Shown: positions 55,395-64,000 of the stretch, one piece after another
Layout: every line of letters begins with the position of its first letter
Position numbering within the stretch: the stretch's first letter is position 1
Assembly (NCBI RefSeq): GCF_012371325.1
Contig: NZ_JAAZQX010000015.1
Location: forward strand, 1-64,000
Direction of reading: 5' to 3'
Length of the DNA stretch: 64,000 bases
Source of the DNA: Acinetobacter sp. A2
Lineage (GTDB): Bacteria > Pseudomonadota > Gammaproteobacteria > Pseudomonadales > Moraxellaceae
Program-made: the position numbers and the translations under genes
Notes under the pieces: generated by a model
Database searches by the model: none
What the model was told of the DNA's origin: nothing
The model's input: only the letters and a program-made list of their open reading frames with translations

Positions 55395-57137
55395 ATGTCA
55401 GATTTCAATTCACGTTTGGCTCGTGTACTGCCTGCTTGGCGCTGGTTGCGTAAATATAATGCAGACACATTGAAATCTGACTTGCTGTCTGCATTTATTG
55501 TTATTGCGATGCTTGTGCCACAAGGTATGGCTTATGCCATGCTGGCAGGTTTGCCACCAGTCATGGGGCTATATGCCAGTGTAATCCCTATGCTGATGTA
55601 TGCCTTAGTCGGTGGTAGTCCAACCCTCTCCATTGGCCCAGTCGCCATTATTTCAATGATGACCTTTGCCACTTTAAACCCATTATTTGAAGTTGGTTCA
55701 GCCGAATATATTCAAGCTGCTTGTTTATTGGCCGTTATGGTGGGTTTAATCTCTCTGTTACTTGGGGTTTTACGCTTTGGTTTTTTAATTCAGCTGATCA
55801 GCCACCCCGTGATTAAAAGCTTCATTATTGCTTCTGCCCTTATGATTGCAATTGGTCAGCTGAAATTCGTATTAAATATTCCACTACAAGCCAGTAATTT
55901 ACCCCAGTTTTTATATAGCCTTTGGCAATATATCGGACAGACACATTTATATAGTGTGATTTCAGGCATTGCAGCAATTTTATTTCTTATTTATGCCCCT
56001 AAAATCATCAACAGCAATGCCATTCGTGAACGCATTCGGGGTAGCGGCTTTATTTTAAAAGCCTTGCCTTTGGTATTGGTTATCGGCTCTATTGTTTTGG
56101 TATTTTCCTTTAATCTGCAACAGGTCGGCATTAAAACAGTTGGGGAAATTCCTTCAGGATTTCCACCCATTCAACTGCCTGAGTGGAATCTAAATCTGAT
56201 CATGCAGCTACTGCCAGGCGCAGCCATGATTGCCATGATTAGCTTTGTAGAGTCGCTGTCTATTGCACAAGCCACAGCCTTACAACAACGTAGTCATTTA
56301 AACAGCAATCAGGAGTTAATTGCCTTAGGTTTAGCTAATTTTGGTGCGGGTGTTAGTTCATCGTTCCCGGTTACAGGTAGTTTGTCACGTACCGTTGTCA
56401 ATGCAGATGCCGGCGCAAAAACGCCAATGGCGGGCGTATTTACTTCCATCGTGATTGTAATTGTAAGCTTGTACTTCACAGGTTTCTTTCGTGATTTGCC
56501 GCTTGGAGTCCTTGCAGCGACCATTATGGTTTCCATTTGGAAATTAGTTGAGTTTAAGTCTTTCCGTGAAAGCTGGCGTTATTCAAAAGCAGATGGTTTG
56601 GCTATGTGGGTCACCTTCTTTGGCGTCGTACTCATTGATATTTCTACAGGCCTAATTATTGGGATAGTCTCTACTTTTATTTTAATGTTGTGGCGAATTA
56701 GCCGTCCGCATATTGCAGAAATTGGTTTACTTGAAGGAACACAACATTTTCGCAATATTCAGCGCCATCAAGTCCGCACTGCTACGCATGTATTGTCTAT
56801 GCGCATTGATGAAAACCTGACTTTTTTAAATGCGAATACCTTAAAAGGCTTTTTTATTAATCAAGTCAGTCAAAACCCGCAACTCAAGCATGTGGTCGTC
56901 AACTGCTCGAGTATCAGTAGCATTGATTTAAGTGCTTTAGAGATGCTTGAAGATTTAAATGCAGAACTGAAAAAATTAAATATCTGTCTGCATTTTTCAG
57001 AAATCAAAGGCCCTGTAATGGACAAGTTACAGCATTCCAAACTATTACAACAGCTCAGTGGCAAAGTTTATTTATCGCATTATTTGGCTATGCAGGAATT
57101 AGCACCTGAGCTGACACAAAGCGTATCATCAAGTTGA
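55395..57137 (+). CDS. SulP family anion transporter with STAS domain
   Basis: A 580-residue inner-membrane transporter. The N-terminal SulP signature is VPQGMAYAMLAGLPPVMGLY and ten to twelve hydrophobic segments follow. The C-terminal ~100 residues are a STAS domain with VVNCSSISSIDLSALEML. It may transport sulfate, bicarbonate or another anion. Control by the adjacent ArsR-type regulator would point to sulfur-related anions, but transport specificity cannot be read from sequence. Confidence 0.88.
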   Translation: MSDFNSRLARVLPAWRWLRKYNADTLKSDLLSAFIVIAMLVPQGMAYAMLAGLPPVMGLYASVIPMLMYALVGGSPTLSIGPVAIISMMTFATLNPLFEVGSAEYIQAACLLAVMVGLISLLLGVLRFGFLIQLISHPVIKSFIIASALMIAIGQLKFVLNIPLQASNLPQFLYSLWQYIGQTHLYSVISGIAAILFLIYAPKIINSNAIRERIRGSGFILKALPLVLVIGSIVLVFSFNLQQVGIKTVGEIPSGFPPIQLPEWNLNLIMQLLPGAAMIAMISFVESLSIAQATALQQRSHLNSNQELIALGLANFGAGVSSSFPVTGSLSRTVVNADAGAKTPMAGVFTSIVIVIVSLYFTGFFRDLPLGVLAATIMVSIWKLVEFKSFRESWRYSKADGLAMWVTFFGVVLIDISTGLIIGIVSTFILMLWRISRPHIAEIGLLEGTQHFRNIQRHQVRTATHVLSMRIDENLTFLNANTLKGFFINQVSQNPQLKHVVVNCSSISSIDLSALEMLEDLNAELKKLNICLHFSEIKGPVMDKLQHSKLLQQLSGKVYLSHYLAMQELAPELTQSVSSS

Positions 57138-57312
57138 TAAGCCAAATTTTGGAGCTTATTTAACTGTTATATGAACTTTAACATCTATTAAAAAAAATGG
57201 TTTCTTAAATATCATTTTCAAAAATAGGTACTTAATTTTTATATCAAAATTATTTTTAAGCGAGTGATTGTTTCAGTATAAAATAGCCGTTTTTCTTTTA
57301 CTTTGCGTTCTT

Positions 57313-58509
57313 ATGTTTTCAGCTTTTCTGCGTTTGAGCTTAGTCTCCCGAATTATGATTGCAATTGTGCTGGGTGTGGCCGTTGCAATTATATTTCCTG
57401 AATCTGCCGCTTATTTAAGCCTGTTAGGGGACTTATTTATTAAAGCCCTTAAATCTGTTGCACCAATTTTAGTGTTTATTTTGGTCATGGCATCTATTGC
57501 CAATTTTAAAATTGGTAGCAGCAATGCCTACATTAAACCGATTATGTTGATGTATGCGATTGGCATGTTTTTAGCCGCCCTCAGCGCAGTAATAGCCAGT
57601 GTTTTATTTCCAAGCACTTTATTTTTAGATGTAGCCACTCAAGCTGACCTCACTCCTCCTGGTAGTCTTGCAGAAATTTTGAAAAACTTATTACTTAGCT
57701 TTGTGGCAAACCCTGTCGTGGCAATTGCTGAGGCAAACTTCATTGGTATTTTGGCTTGGGCTGTCGCTTTAGGCATTGCTTTTAGACACGCCACAGAAAC
57801 CACCAAAGTATTTTTAACCGATGCTGCCAATGCAGTAAACCGTGTAATTCGCTTGGTAATTAACTTTGCCCCTTTCGGTATTTTTGGCTTGGTTGCTGTT
57901 ACATTTGCCGATGCCGGATTAAGTACACTTGCAAGCTATGCCCAATTACTGGCTGTACTGCTCGGCACGATGTTCTTTGTCGTATTGGTGATTAATCCAA
58001 TTATGGTAGCTTTTGTAACTCGGGCTAATCCATATCCCTTGGTATTGCAATGTTTAAGAGAAAGCGGCATTACTGCATTTTTCACACGCAGTTCGGCAGC
58101 AAACATTCCTGTGAATTTAGATTTGGCAAAGCGTTTGGGCGTGCAAGAATCGACTGCAAGCGTTGCAATTCCGTTAGGTGCAGCAATTAACATGGCGGGG
58201 GCTTCGGTTACCATCACCGTGCTGACCTTAGCTGCAGTGAATACTTTAGGCATTTCAGTTGATTTTAGTACCATGCTAATCTTATCTGTCGTTGCAACAG
58301 TGTCTGCATGTGGCGCATCAGGGGTTGCAGGTGGTTCATTACTGCTCATTCCTGTAGCCTGTGGTTTATTTGGAATTTCGTCAGATATTGCCATGCAAGT
58401 TGTCGCAATTGGCATGGTGATTAGCGTATTGCAAGATTCTACTGAAACTGCATTAAACTCCTCTACCGATGTGTTATTTACTACTGCGGTTGACCGTGGT
58501 TTGAGTTAA
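57313..58509 (+). CDS. sstT: Serine/threonine:Na+ symporter
   Basis: A 398-residue DAACS-family transporter. Diagnostic blocks are [40 protein letters not shown] and the late [19 protein letters not shown]. It imports serine and threonine with sodium. An in-frame TTG lies at 57268; ATG 57313 ([14 protein letters not shown]) is the better match to the family N-terminus. Confidence 0.9.
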   Translation: MFSAFLRLSLVSRIMIAIVLGVAVAIIFPESAAYLSLLGDLFIKALKSVAPILVFILVMASIANFKIGSSNAYIKPIMLMYAIGMFLAALSAVIASVLFPSTLFLDVATQADLTPPGSLAEILKNLLLSFVANPVVAIAEANFIGILAWAVALGIAFRHATETTKVFLTDAANAVNRVIRLVINFAPFGIFGLVAVTFADAGLSTLASYAQLLAVLLGTMFFVVLVINPIMVAFVTRANPYPLVLQCLRESGITAFFTRSSAANIPVNLDLAKRLGVQESTASVAIPLGAAINMAGASVTITVLTLAAVNTLGISVDFSTMLILSVVATVSACGASGVAGGSLLLIPVACGLFGISSDIAMQVVAIGMVISVLQDSTETALNSSTDVLFTTAVDRGLS

Positions 58510-58546
58510 GATACAATGAGTTAGAAAACTCATTCAATCTTCAATT

Positions 58547-59221
58547 ATGCCTTTTCAAACTTTACCTCTTTGGGTGCAACTCGGTGCATTTTTTCTGGCA
58601 GTGAATGCTGGAATTATTAACGTGCTCGGACTGGTGACCGTGTTGCATCAGTCCGTCTCACACATGACTGGAAACGTCAGTATTTTGGCCATGGCGATGA
58701 TTGACTGGAAGCCTGATCAAATGATTTTTTTGTTTCTGGTTATTCTATGTTATGTGATTGGTTCATTTTATAGTGGGGTAATTTTAGGCAATAGCCATTT
58801 CCGCCTAGGCCGTCGCTATGGCCTGCCTATGAGTTTAGTGGCATTTTTTATTTTAATTTGCTGGGCACTGTTACCCTATTTCCCACGTTATGCACTGCTT
58901 TGGGCTTCGGTGGCGATGGGCATACAAAATGCCATGATTAGCTATTATAAAGGCACCATCATTCGCACGACACATTTATCTGGAGTACTGACCGATTTAG
59001 GCTTGGCGCTCGGCTACCGTGTACGTGGTTTAGCCGTTGAAAAACGACGTATTGTTTTACACTTGCTAATTTTACTGGGTTTCTTTGTAGGTGGTTTGCT
59101 TGCTGCAGCCATTTACCCATCATTTAAACTCAATTCTTTTCTAGTACCTGCAGGACTCAGCCTTAGCCTGAGTTTGGTGTACTGGATCATTTATTTTCGC
59201 TATCGACATATTCAACATTAA
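58547..59221 (+). CDS. YoaK family (DUF1275) membrane protein
   Basis: A 224-residue protein with six predicted helices and the DUF1275 pattern: FLAVNAGIINVLGLVTVLHQ, SHMTGNVSILAMA, MGIQNAMISYYKGTIIRTTH and SGVLTDLGLALG. Family function is unknown; it is an inner-membrane protein. It follows sstT by 37 bp and precedes the DUF2058 gene by 15 bp, possibly cotranscribed. Confidence 0.85.
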   Translation: MPFQTLPLWVQLGAFFLAVNAGIINVLGLVTVLHQSVSHMTGNVSILAMAMIDWKPDQMIFLFLVILCYVIGSFYSGVILGNSHFRLGRRYGLPMSLVAFFILICWALLPYFPRYALLWASVAMGIQNAMISYYKGTIIRTTHLSGVLTDLGLALGYRVRGLAVEKRRIVLHLLILLGFFVGGLLAAAIYPSFKLNSFLVPAGLSLSLSLVYWIIYFRYRHIQH

Positions 59222-59236
59222 GTTTTGGAAATTATC

Positions 59237-59770
59237 ATGGTTAAAAACGCACTACAGGCACAATTGCTGAAAGCAGGTTTAGTCGATAATAAAAAGGCAA
59301 AAAAACTGTCTAAACAAGCCGTACACGAACAACGCACAGGCGAAAGTAAAGATGCTGAAGTAAAAGCTAAAATTGCACAGGCACAGCAGGAAAAGTTAGC
59401 GAAAGATCAAGCTATTGAGCAAGAAAAGAAAGCGGCTTTGCAGGAAAAAGAACTGAAAGCAGCCATTATGCAAATGATCAGCCAACATAAAATTCGCGAT
59501 ACAGATGGCGAAGTTGCTTATCAATTTTTAGATGGCAAAATTAAAAAGGTATATATCAACCAACAAATTTATAATGCCCTTGTTGCAGGTAGTTTGGTGG
59601 TTGCCAAAGAACAAGACAACTATGCTTTCTTACCTAAAGCGCTGGCAGATCGTATTAACAGTAAAATGCAGGGTTTCATCATCGTTAATAATTCCGAGAA
59701 AAATGAAGCAACCACCGATGAAGATGATCCATACGCAGCTTATGTGATTCCTGATGATTTAATGTGGTAA
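59237..59770 (+). CDS. DUF2058 family protein (YaiL-like)
   Basis: A 177-residue nucleoprotein-like protein. The N-terminal half is a charged coiled-coil-like helix (NALQAQLLKAGLVDNKKAKK, KAKIAQAQQEKLAKDQAI), and the C-terminal half has the DUF2058 core (YQFLDGKIKKVYINQQIYNA, ending YAAYVIPDDLMW). Function is unknown. ATG 59237 follows GGAA. A terminator follows. Confidence 0.85.
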   Translation: MVKNALQAQLLKAGLVDNKKAKKLSKQAVHEQRTGESKDAEVKAKIAQAQQEKLAKDQAIEQEKKAALQEKELKAAIMQMISQHKIRDTDGEVAYQFLDGKIKKVYINQQIYNALVAGSLVVAKEQDNYAFLPKALADRINSKMQGFIIVNNSEKNEATTDEDDPYAAYVIPDDLMW

Positions 59771-59789
59771 ATCTGAGCATTTACGATTT

Positions 59790-59815
59790 AAAAGCCAGTA
59801 TATTTACTGGCTTTT
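59790..59815 (+). terminator. Terminator after the DUF2058 gene
   Basis: AAAAGCCAGTA/TACTGGCTTTT, an 11-bp stem with a 4-nt loop and a T-run, 20 bp after the stop codon. Confidence 0.93.
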
Positions 59816-60011
59816 TTATGAAATTAAACTTTGAGTAAAAACAAATAATTGAAATGTAGCAAAAAGTTACTCAGCCTTAATTTTTTAAACTTCAGCCTAT
59901 ACACTATCTACCAATTTATAGATTTAGCATGAGGGTTTTACTCTACACAGCAATGCGAATCATCATTCAAATTGAATGTAGCAGTCTTCAACCCTTTAAA
60001 GAGAGGATCTT

Positions 60012-61298
60012 TTGCAAGAGTTTCGCATATTTCAAAATATTCAGGAATGGTATAACCAATACCCATGGTTAGAGATGCTGACCTCACTCAGCCTGGTCAT
60101 TCTATTGGCAATTTTGGCCAACTTTATTGCCAAGCAAATTGCGGTACGTGGTATCCGTAAACTCATTTCTAAAATGACCTTTGCCAATAGCGAAATTATC
60201 TCGCAACACAGTGTAATTCGCCGTATTGCCAACATTGTGCCTGCTTTGATCATTATGAATGGCATTACTACCGTGCCGCATTTATCTGACAAAGTCGAAA
60301 CCCTAATACAAATGGGCGCACAGGCATTTATCTTCCTGACTATTGCCTTGGCCATTTCTGAATTTTTAAATATTTTCAATTTGTTCTATCAGCGCAACCC
60401 TAAATCACGCAACAAACCAATCAAAGGCTATTTGCAACTGGTCAAACTCATTATTTATGTGGTCTGTGCCTTGATGATTTTAGGTACTTTCCTGAAAAAA
60501 GATGTGTTTACCTTGCTTGCAGGTTTTGGTGCAATGGCTGCGGTATTGATGCTGGTCTTCCAAAATACAATCTTGTCTTTGGTTGCTTCGGTACAAATTT
60601 CTTCTTATGACATGGTACGCATTGGCGACTGGATTGAAATGCCCTCTTTAAATGCCGATGGCGATGTCATTGATATGTCATTACACACCGTTACGGTACA
60701 AAACTGGGATAAAACCCTAACCACCATTCCAACCAATAAACTGATTACTGATACCTTTAAAAACTGGCGTGGTATGCAAGAAGCTGGCGCTAGACGCATT
60801 AAACGTGCCATTTTACTGGATCAGAGTTCTGTGCACTTTATGACGGCAGATGAACAAAGCAAACTCAAAGAATTTTTGTTATTAGATCAATATTTGCATA
60901 GCAAAAATGAAGAGATTGAGCAGTTTAATCAGCAGTTGGCGAATCAGTCACAATACAACCAACGCCGTTTAACCAATTTAGGGACATTTCGCGCCTATGT
61001 TGAATTTTACCTGAAACAACATCCTGGAATTAATCAGGCGCAGTCATTAATCATTCGCCAATTACAACCCACGAGCGAAGGCTTACCTCTGGAAATTTAC
61101 GCCTTTACCAAGACTACAGCTTGGAAAGAATATGAAAATATTCAGTCAGATATTTTTGATCACCTCTTGGCTATTATTCCTGAATTTGGCTTAAAAGTGT
61201 ATCAAGCACCATCGGGTGCAGATTTAAAGCAAATTGGTGCCCCCTTTAAAGCCATGCCAACAAAAAGCTTAAATCCTGTAGAAATTGACGAGGCATAA
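60012..61298 (+). CDS. Mechanosensitive channel, YbdG-like
   Basis: A 428-residue MscS-superfamily protein. The N-terminal half has about five membrane helices; the pore-lining region is LLAGFGAMAAVLMLVFQNTI, and the beta domain contains RIGDWIEMPSL, VQNWDKTLTTIPTNKLITDT and FKNWRGMQEAGARRIKRAI, the last three of YbdG/MscM type. It gates under membrane tension or osmotic stress. The start is a TTG at 60012 with GAGAGGA at good spacing; no better ATG is present nearby. Confidence 0.85.
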   Translation: MQEFRIFQNIQEWYNQYPWLEMLTSLSLVILLAILANFIAKQIAVRGIRKLISKMTFANSEIISQHSVIRRIANIVPALIIMNGITTVPHLSDKVETLIQMGAQAFIFLTIALAISEFLNIFNLFYQRNPKSRNKPIKGYLQLVKLIIYVVCALMILGTFLKKDVFTLLAGFGAMAAVLMLVFQNTILSLVASVQISSYDMVRIGDWIEMPSLNADGDVIDMSLHTVTVQNWDKTLTTIPTNKLITDTFKNWRGMQEAGARRIKRAILLDQSSVHFMTADEQSKLKEFLLLDQYLHSKNEEIEQFNQQLANQSQYNQRRLTNLGTFRAYVEFYLKQHPGINQAQSLIIRQLQPTSEGLPLEIYAFTKTTAWKEYENIQSDIFDHLLAIIPEFGLKVYQAPSGADLKQIGAPFKAMPTKSLNPVEIDEA

Positions 61299-61627
61299 AC
61301 AAGCTAGCTGTTCTTGAGCCATGTTGGATTTTGTCGTGACAAACATTCACATGGCTCAAACATTCGTTCTATTTTTGATCGAACGATAAAATATTTTTAT
61401 ATATTGAAATACATTTGTATATATGAAATATGCACAAAATAATTTTTTCTTTCTGAAGGACTTAGGCTTTATGTATCTATCTAGTAAATATGAAAGTTCA
61501 TGTATTATAAGCATTTACAAGAAAACCTGAGCATTTTACGGGGTTTTAATCTGTTTTTTTCCATTTGTATAATGCGCCTCCCTATACTAACGATTGCTTA
61601 ATCTATTCCTGAATAGATTCTTTTCTT
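61299..61627. other. Intergenic region with a long hairpin
   Basis: TTGAGCCATGT (61314-61324) pairs with ACATGGCTCAA (61349-61359), 11 bp, with an inner TTGTC/GACAA stem. It may help end the channel transcript, though no clear T-run follows. TCGTTC-N11-GAACGA (61364-61386) lies next to it. The rest is AT-rich; no coding sequence is evident. Confidence 0.45.
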
Positions 61628-62721
61628 ATGAAATATATTTTACCTTTTAGTTTATTCTCCTTGGTTTTTCTCACCGCATGTGGCGGTGGCGGTTCATCTA
61701 CATCATCTGCACCTGCAGCTAGTGGTGCGCCAACAACCATAGCGCCAATAGATACAGCAGTGAGCAATCCTGCACCAAGGCCCACTACACAAGCTTTAGA
61801 CATGTTGGCTCAGGCTAAACTTGCAGTAACACCAGAATCAGAACTCAAATACCCTGAGTTTAAGATGCTGTGTTCACTTTTGGTGGTGCTGAAAGAAAGT
61901 TGGCTTATCAAGACTTTTTAACTTCATCAGAACAAGCTAAAACGTATATTGCCAGCCTTATAATATGTAATGGCAGTTGTTATAAAGATGCAACAGCGCT
62001 TAAAACAGCTCAAATTCAATTCAATATTGTGCCGCAAAGCAATGGCTCAATGCACATTGAAAACCTGAAATATCGTCTATTAGATGAAAATACGCTTGAT
62101 CTGTACGCTATTCAGCAGCCACAATCTTCATTAATGACCAGCAATCGTATTGCTGAAAGCCGTATTGATATACCGACTTCATTTGAAATGCTTGATGAAA
62201 ACCGCCGTATTTTCGAGTTTTCAATTGAGGGGAATCCGCTCAAAGATGAAATATCTTTTAGCAAACTTCAAATTGCCTTTTCAGAGCACGGGCAATGGTT
62301 TACTTCGCTCAGTCAAGATGTGCTCATGGCTGGCACACGAGTTGTAGATCAAACAAGCTACAACCCATTAACAGGATTTAGCAAAGCGCGTGCATTTTCA
62401 GGTATTGCATTTAATTTAGATCAATCTATGCAAGAACAGATTAATACCTTTGATGTCGCTTCATATAAAGATACCTATATGAGCACCAAAAAATTTAGCA
62501 GTATGTTTAATGCCTCAACCATCAAACATGGTTTATATAGCCCAATTGGCAAGAGCAATGCCTTTGGTTATGGCTACACCGAAAATTCAGCTGAATTTTC
62601 ACTGGGCGATAATGCTGTCTACCGCACTGCTGGTGTATTTGTGATTGATCCAAGCGCAACTTTTGCACTTGGCATGGAAAAACGCGAAAACAATAAAGAC
62701 GTCAGTACTCTCTTACAATAA
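61628..62721 (+). pseudogene. Frameshifted lipoprotein gene
   Basis: A predicted lipoprotein (signal peptide MKYILPFSLFSLVFLTACGG with lipobox LTAC) whose reading frame is broken. The first frame runs to about 61921, and the second, beginning near 61864, continues to 62721. Around 61859-61866 the text reads GAG TTT AAG ATG, while the other frame gives GAT GCT GTG and then FTFGGAERKLAYQDFL. Adding one A to the AAG run would give a continuous PEFKDAVFTFGG and a protein of about 364 residues. It is a genuine single-base lesion or a sequence error. The mature protein is Ser/Ala/Pro-rich early, with no recognised domain. Confidence 0.75.
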
Positions 62722-62744
62722 TTTTAGTACAGATTTCTAAGCAG

Positions 62745-62792
62745 CATCCTTCAAGTCGCTTATCAATTTAAGAAACTTGAAGGATGTCTTTT
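62745..62792 (+). terminator. Terminator of the lipoprotein gene
   Basis: Twelve-bp stem CATCCTTCAAGT/ACTTGAAGGATG with an 18-nt loop, then TCTTTT, 24 bp after the stop. Confidence 0.75.
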
Positions 62793-62943
62793 AAGTGCTC
62801 ATCTAATTTATTATTGAGCTTTTAATTTGTTATTCAATAAATTTTAGATTGATTTTTAAAAGGTTATTTAACTGTATGCACGTTTACGAGGATGAATCGC
62901 CTTTATTCAATACATCCTCAAGTTAAATGGTTTTACACTTGGT

Positions 62944-63441
62944 TTAAGGCAAAACTCGATACAAAGTTGCAAAACATTGTTCTGCTTTTTCATTACTACA
63001 AAAATTAATGGTATGTGCATTTTTCCATTTCACAAAATACTGTGAAATATCACCAGTTTGATCTTCCTGATGCCCTGAACAATCGACCTCGTTATTGTCA
63101 TATTTAATTTGTAAAATTAAGGCAGGTAACAGGTTGGCAGGATCTTGAGATGGTTGATAGTCATACACCCCAGCAGACCATTCCTGACCACTTTTGATGA
63201 TCACATCGTTATTACTTTTGAAATTATAATATTCAATGCATTTACGATTATTGGGAATTTGCATACCCCACAGTCCTACAATTTCTGGACGTGTTACAAC
63301 GCGAAATTTATTTGTATTCTGTACTGACTGTGCCGTTTGAACCGTTGCTAATTTTGTAGCATCAATAGTTGATGTATTTTCATTGGCAATTGCGAATGTT
63401 GAACATAAAACAAACGCTGTCATTAGATATATTTTTTTCAT
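62944..63441 (-). CDS. Secreted hypothetical protein
   Basis: A 165-residue protein with a signal peptide (MKKIYLMTAFVLCSTFAIA) and a mature region containing GLWGMQIPNNRKCIEYYNFK, a pattern seen in some small lipocalin-like exported proteins. Four cysteines remain after the signal, which could form disulfides (IPNNRKCIEYY, NEVDCSGHQ, INFCSNEKAEQCFATL). Function is unknown. I choose ATG 63441 over the upstream in-frame 63474 because the signal peptide starts there. Confidence 0.65.
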   Translation of the reverse strand: MKKIYLMTAFVLCSTFAIANENTSTIDATKLATVQTAQSVQNTNKFRVVTRPEIVGLWGMQIPNNRKCIEYYNFKSNNDVIIKSGQEWSAGVYDYQPSQDPANLLPALILQIKYDNNEVDCSGHQEDQTGDISQYFVKWKNAHTINFCSNEKAEQCFATLYRVLP

Positions 63442-63688
63442 ACATTTATTGATAGATATAAACCATTTGCTCAAATTAGCATACTTTTAAATTGATTCAG
63501 AATCTATAAACATAACTCAACAATTTTTATTTCACCAAAGTGTGACGCAGTTTACATTTATTTAACTTTATAGGTCATGATTATTTGCTATGATCACATT
63601 TTTGTTTCAAATGTTGTCTAAATTAAGCTTTTTTGTTCATTAATCAACAAATTGCAATACAGAGAGTAATCCCTTGCAAGACCTAAGC

Positions 63689-64000
63689 ATGACGCAAACG
63701 CCATCTACATTCCAAAGGCAGATTTTTGCCTTTGTGCTGCTCGCGGTTTTGGTTTTTCTTGCCTGTTTGCTGGGTATTATTACTCGTCCCTTAAGTTATT
63801 TTGCATTTTTTTGGCCAACCAATGCGCTGTTATTGGGCTTGTTCATTCGTTTTCCAAACCTTAAAAATGCCGCAGGCTTACTGGGCGTATTTACGGGTTA
63901 TATGGTAGCAGATTTAGTCACCGGCAATTCCATACTAATTAGCCTTGCACTGACTTTCTCTAATCTTATTGCTGTATTGAGTGGCTTGTTTTTATTTGAT
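63689..64000 (+). CDS. Partial MASE1-like membrane protein
   Basis: The beginning of a gene that runs off the window (104 codons visible). It starts MTQTPSTFQRQIFAFVLLAV, then several membrane helices, with WPTNALLLGLFIRFPNLKNA and GVFTGYMVADLVTGNS, strongly reminiscent of MASE1 sensory membrane domains. Such domains usually precede a GGDEF/EAL or histidine kinase output, which would lie beyond the window. An in-frame TTG at 63674 is an alternative start. Confidence 0.65.
   Translation, partial: MTQTPSTFQRQIFAFVLLAVLVFLACLLGIITRPLSYFAFFWPTNALLLGLFIRFPNLKNAAGLLGVFTGYMVADLVTGNSILISLALTFSNLIAVLSGLFLFD

Noticed and set aside
61870..62721. Separate gene starting GTG at 61870
   Set aside because: The sequence is continuous with the upstream lipoprotein after a one-base correction; treating it as an independent gene would leave it without a signal peptide or ribosome-binding site.

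Overview
The window looks like chromosomal DNA of an Acinetobacter species. It is AT-rich, with especially AT-rich intergenic DNA. It carries a DcaP-type porin, a complete benzoate/catechol (ben-cat) beta-ketoadipate gene set governed by a CatM/BenM-type LysR regulator, and tusDCBE, plsB, sstT, fumC and aroG genes typical of the Moraxellaceae. I see no rRNA, tRNA, CRISPR array, insertion sequence or prophage. Genes run on both strands, and most transcription units end in recognisable hairpin terminators.

Layout. 0-6 kb: a DUF2147 exported protein, an ABC exporter, an AraC regulator, an orphan gcvH and an MFS transporter. 6-10 kb (minus): aroG with a long leader, then a fatty-acid desaturase with its ferredoxin-type reductase. 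10-13 kb: class III alcohol dehydrogenase and a phospholipase-D-family lipoprotein. 13-15 kb (minus): a uracil-DNA-glycosylase-like protein, a two-gene overlapping module with an HTH protein and a palindromic upstream site, and a GDSL hydrolase. 15-23 kb: a short-chain dehydrogenase / histidine phosphatase / APH-type kinase / acyl-CoA dehydrogenase operon with a divergent LysR gene, a GlxA-type regulator and a second acyl-CoA dehydrogenase. 23-31 kb: small and hypothetical genes, fumC with a Fur-box-like site, a galE-like epimerase lacking the usual catalytic lysine, tusDCBE, an HxlR regulator and a DMT transporter. 31-33 kb: a small membrane protein and a MocR-type regulator. 33-48.6 kb: the benzoate catabolism island. 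48.6-64 kb: thiolase, TetR, cysK, plsB, an ArsR/BigR-like regulator with a SulP transporter, sstT, YoaK-like, DUF2058, a YbdG-like channel, a frameshifted lipoprotein, a secreted hypothetical protein and the start of a MASE1-like membrane protein.

Benzoate island. A porin and a BenK-like symporter (minus strand) and BenE import benzoate. BenABC and BenD make catechol. CatA, CatB, CatC and CatD convert it to beta-ketoadipate, and CatIJ and CatF yield succinyl-CoA and acetyl-CoA. All thirteen catabolic and transport genes from catB to catD lie on one strand in the order catB-C-A-benA-B-C-D-E-catI-J-F-D. The only regulator present keeps both residues known to form the secondary benzoate site of BenM. 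Dyads matching ATAC-N7-GTAT lie next to the regulator, before catA and before benK.

The most interesting regulatory structure is the aroG leader. Two separate short ORFs, both very rich in Tyr/Phe/Trp codons, precede aroG. The first is followed by a set of mutually exclusive hairpins ending in a Rho-independent terminator, which has the architecture of a classical ribosome-mediated attenuator.
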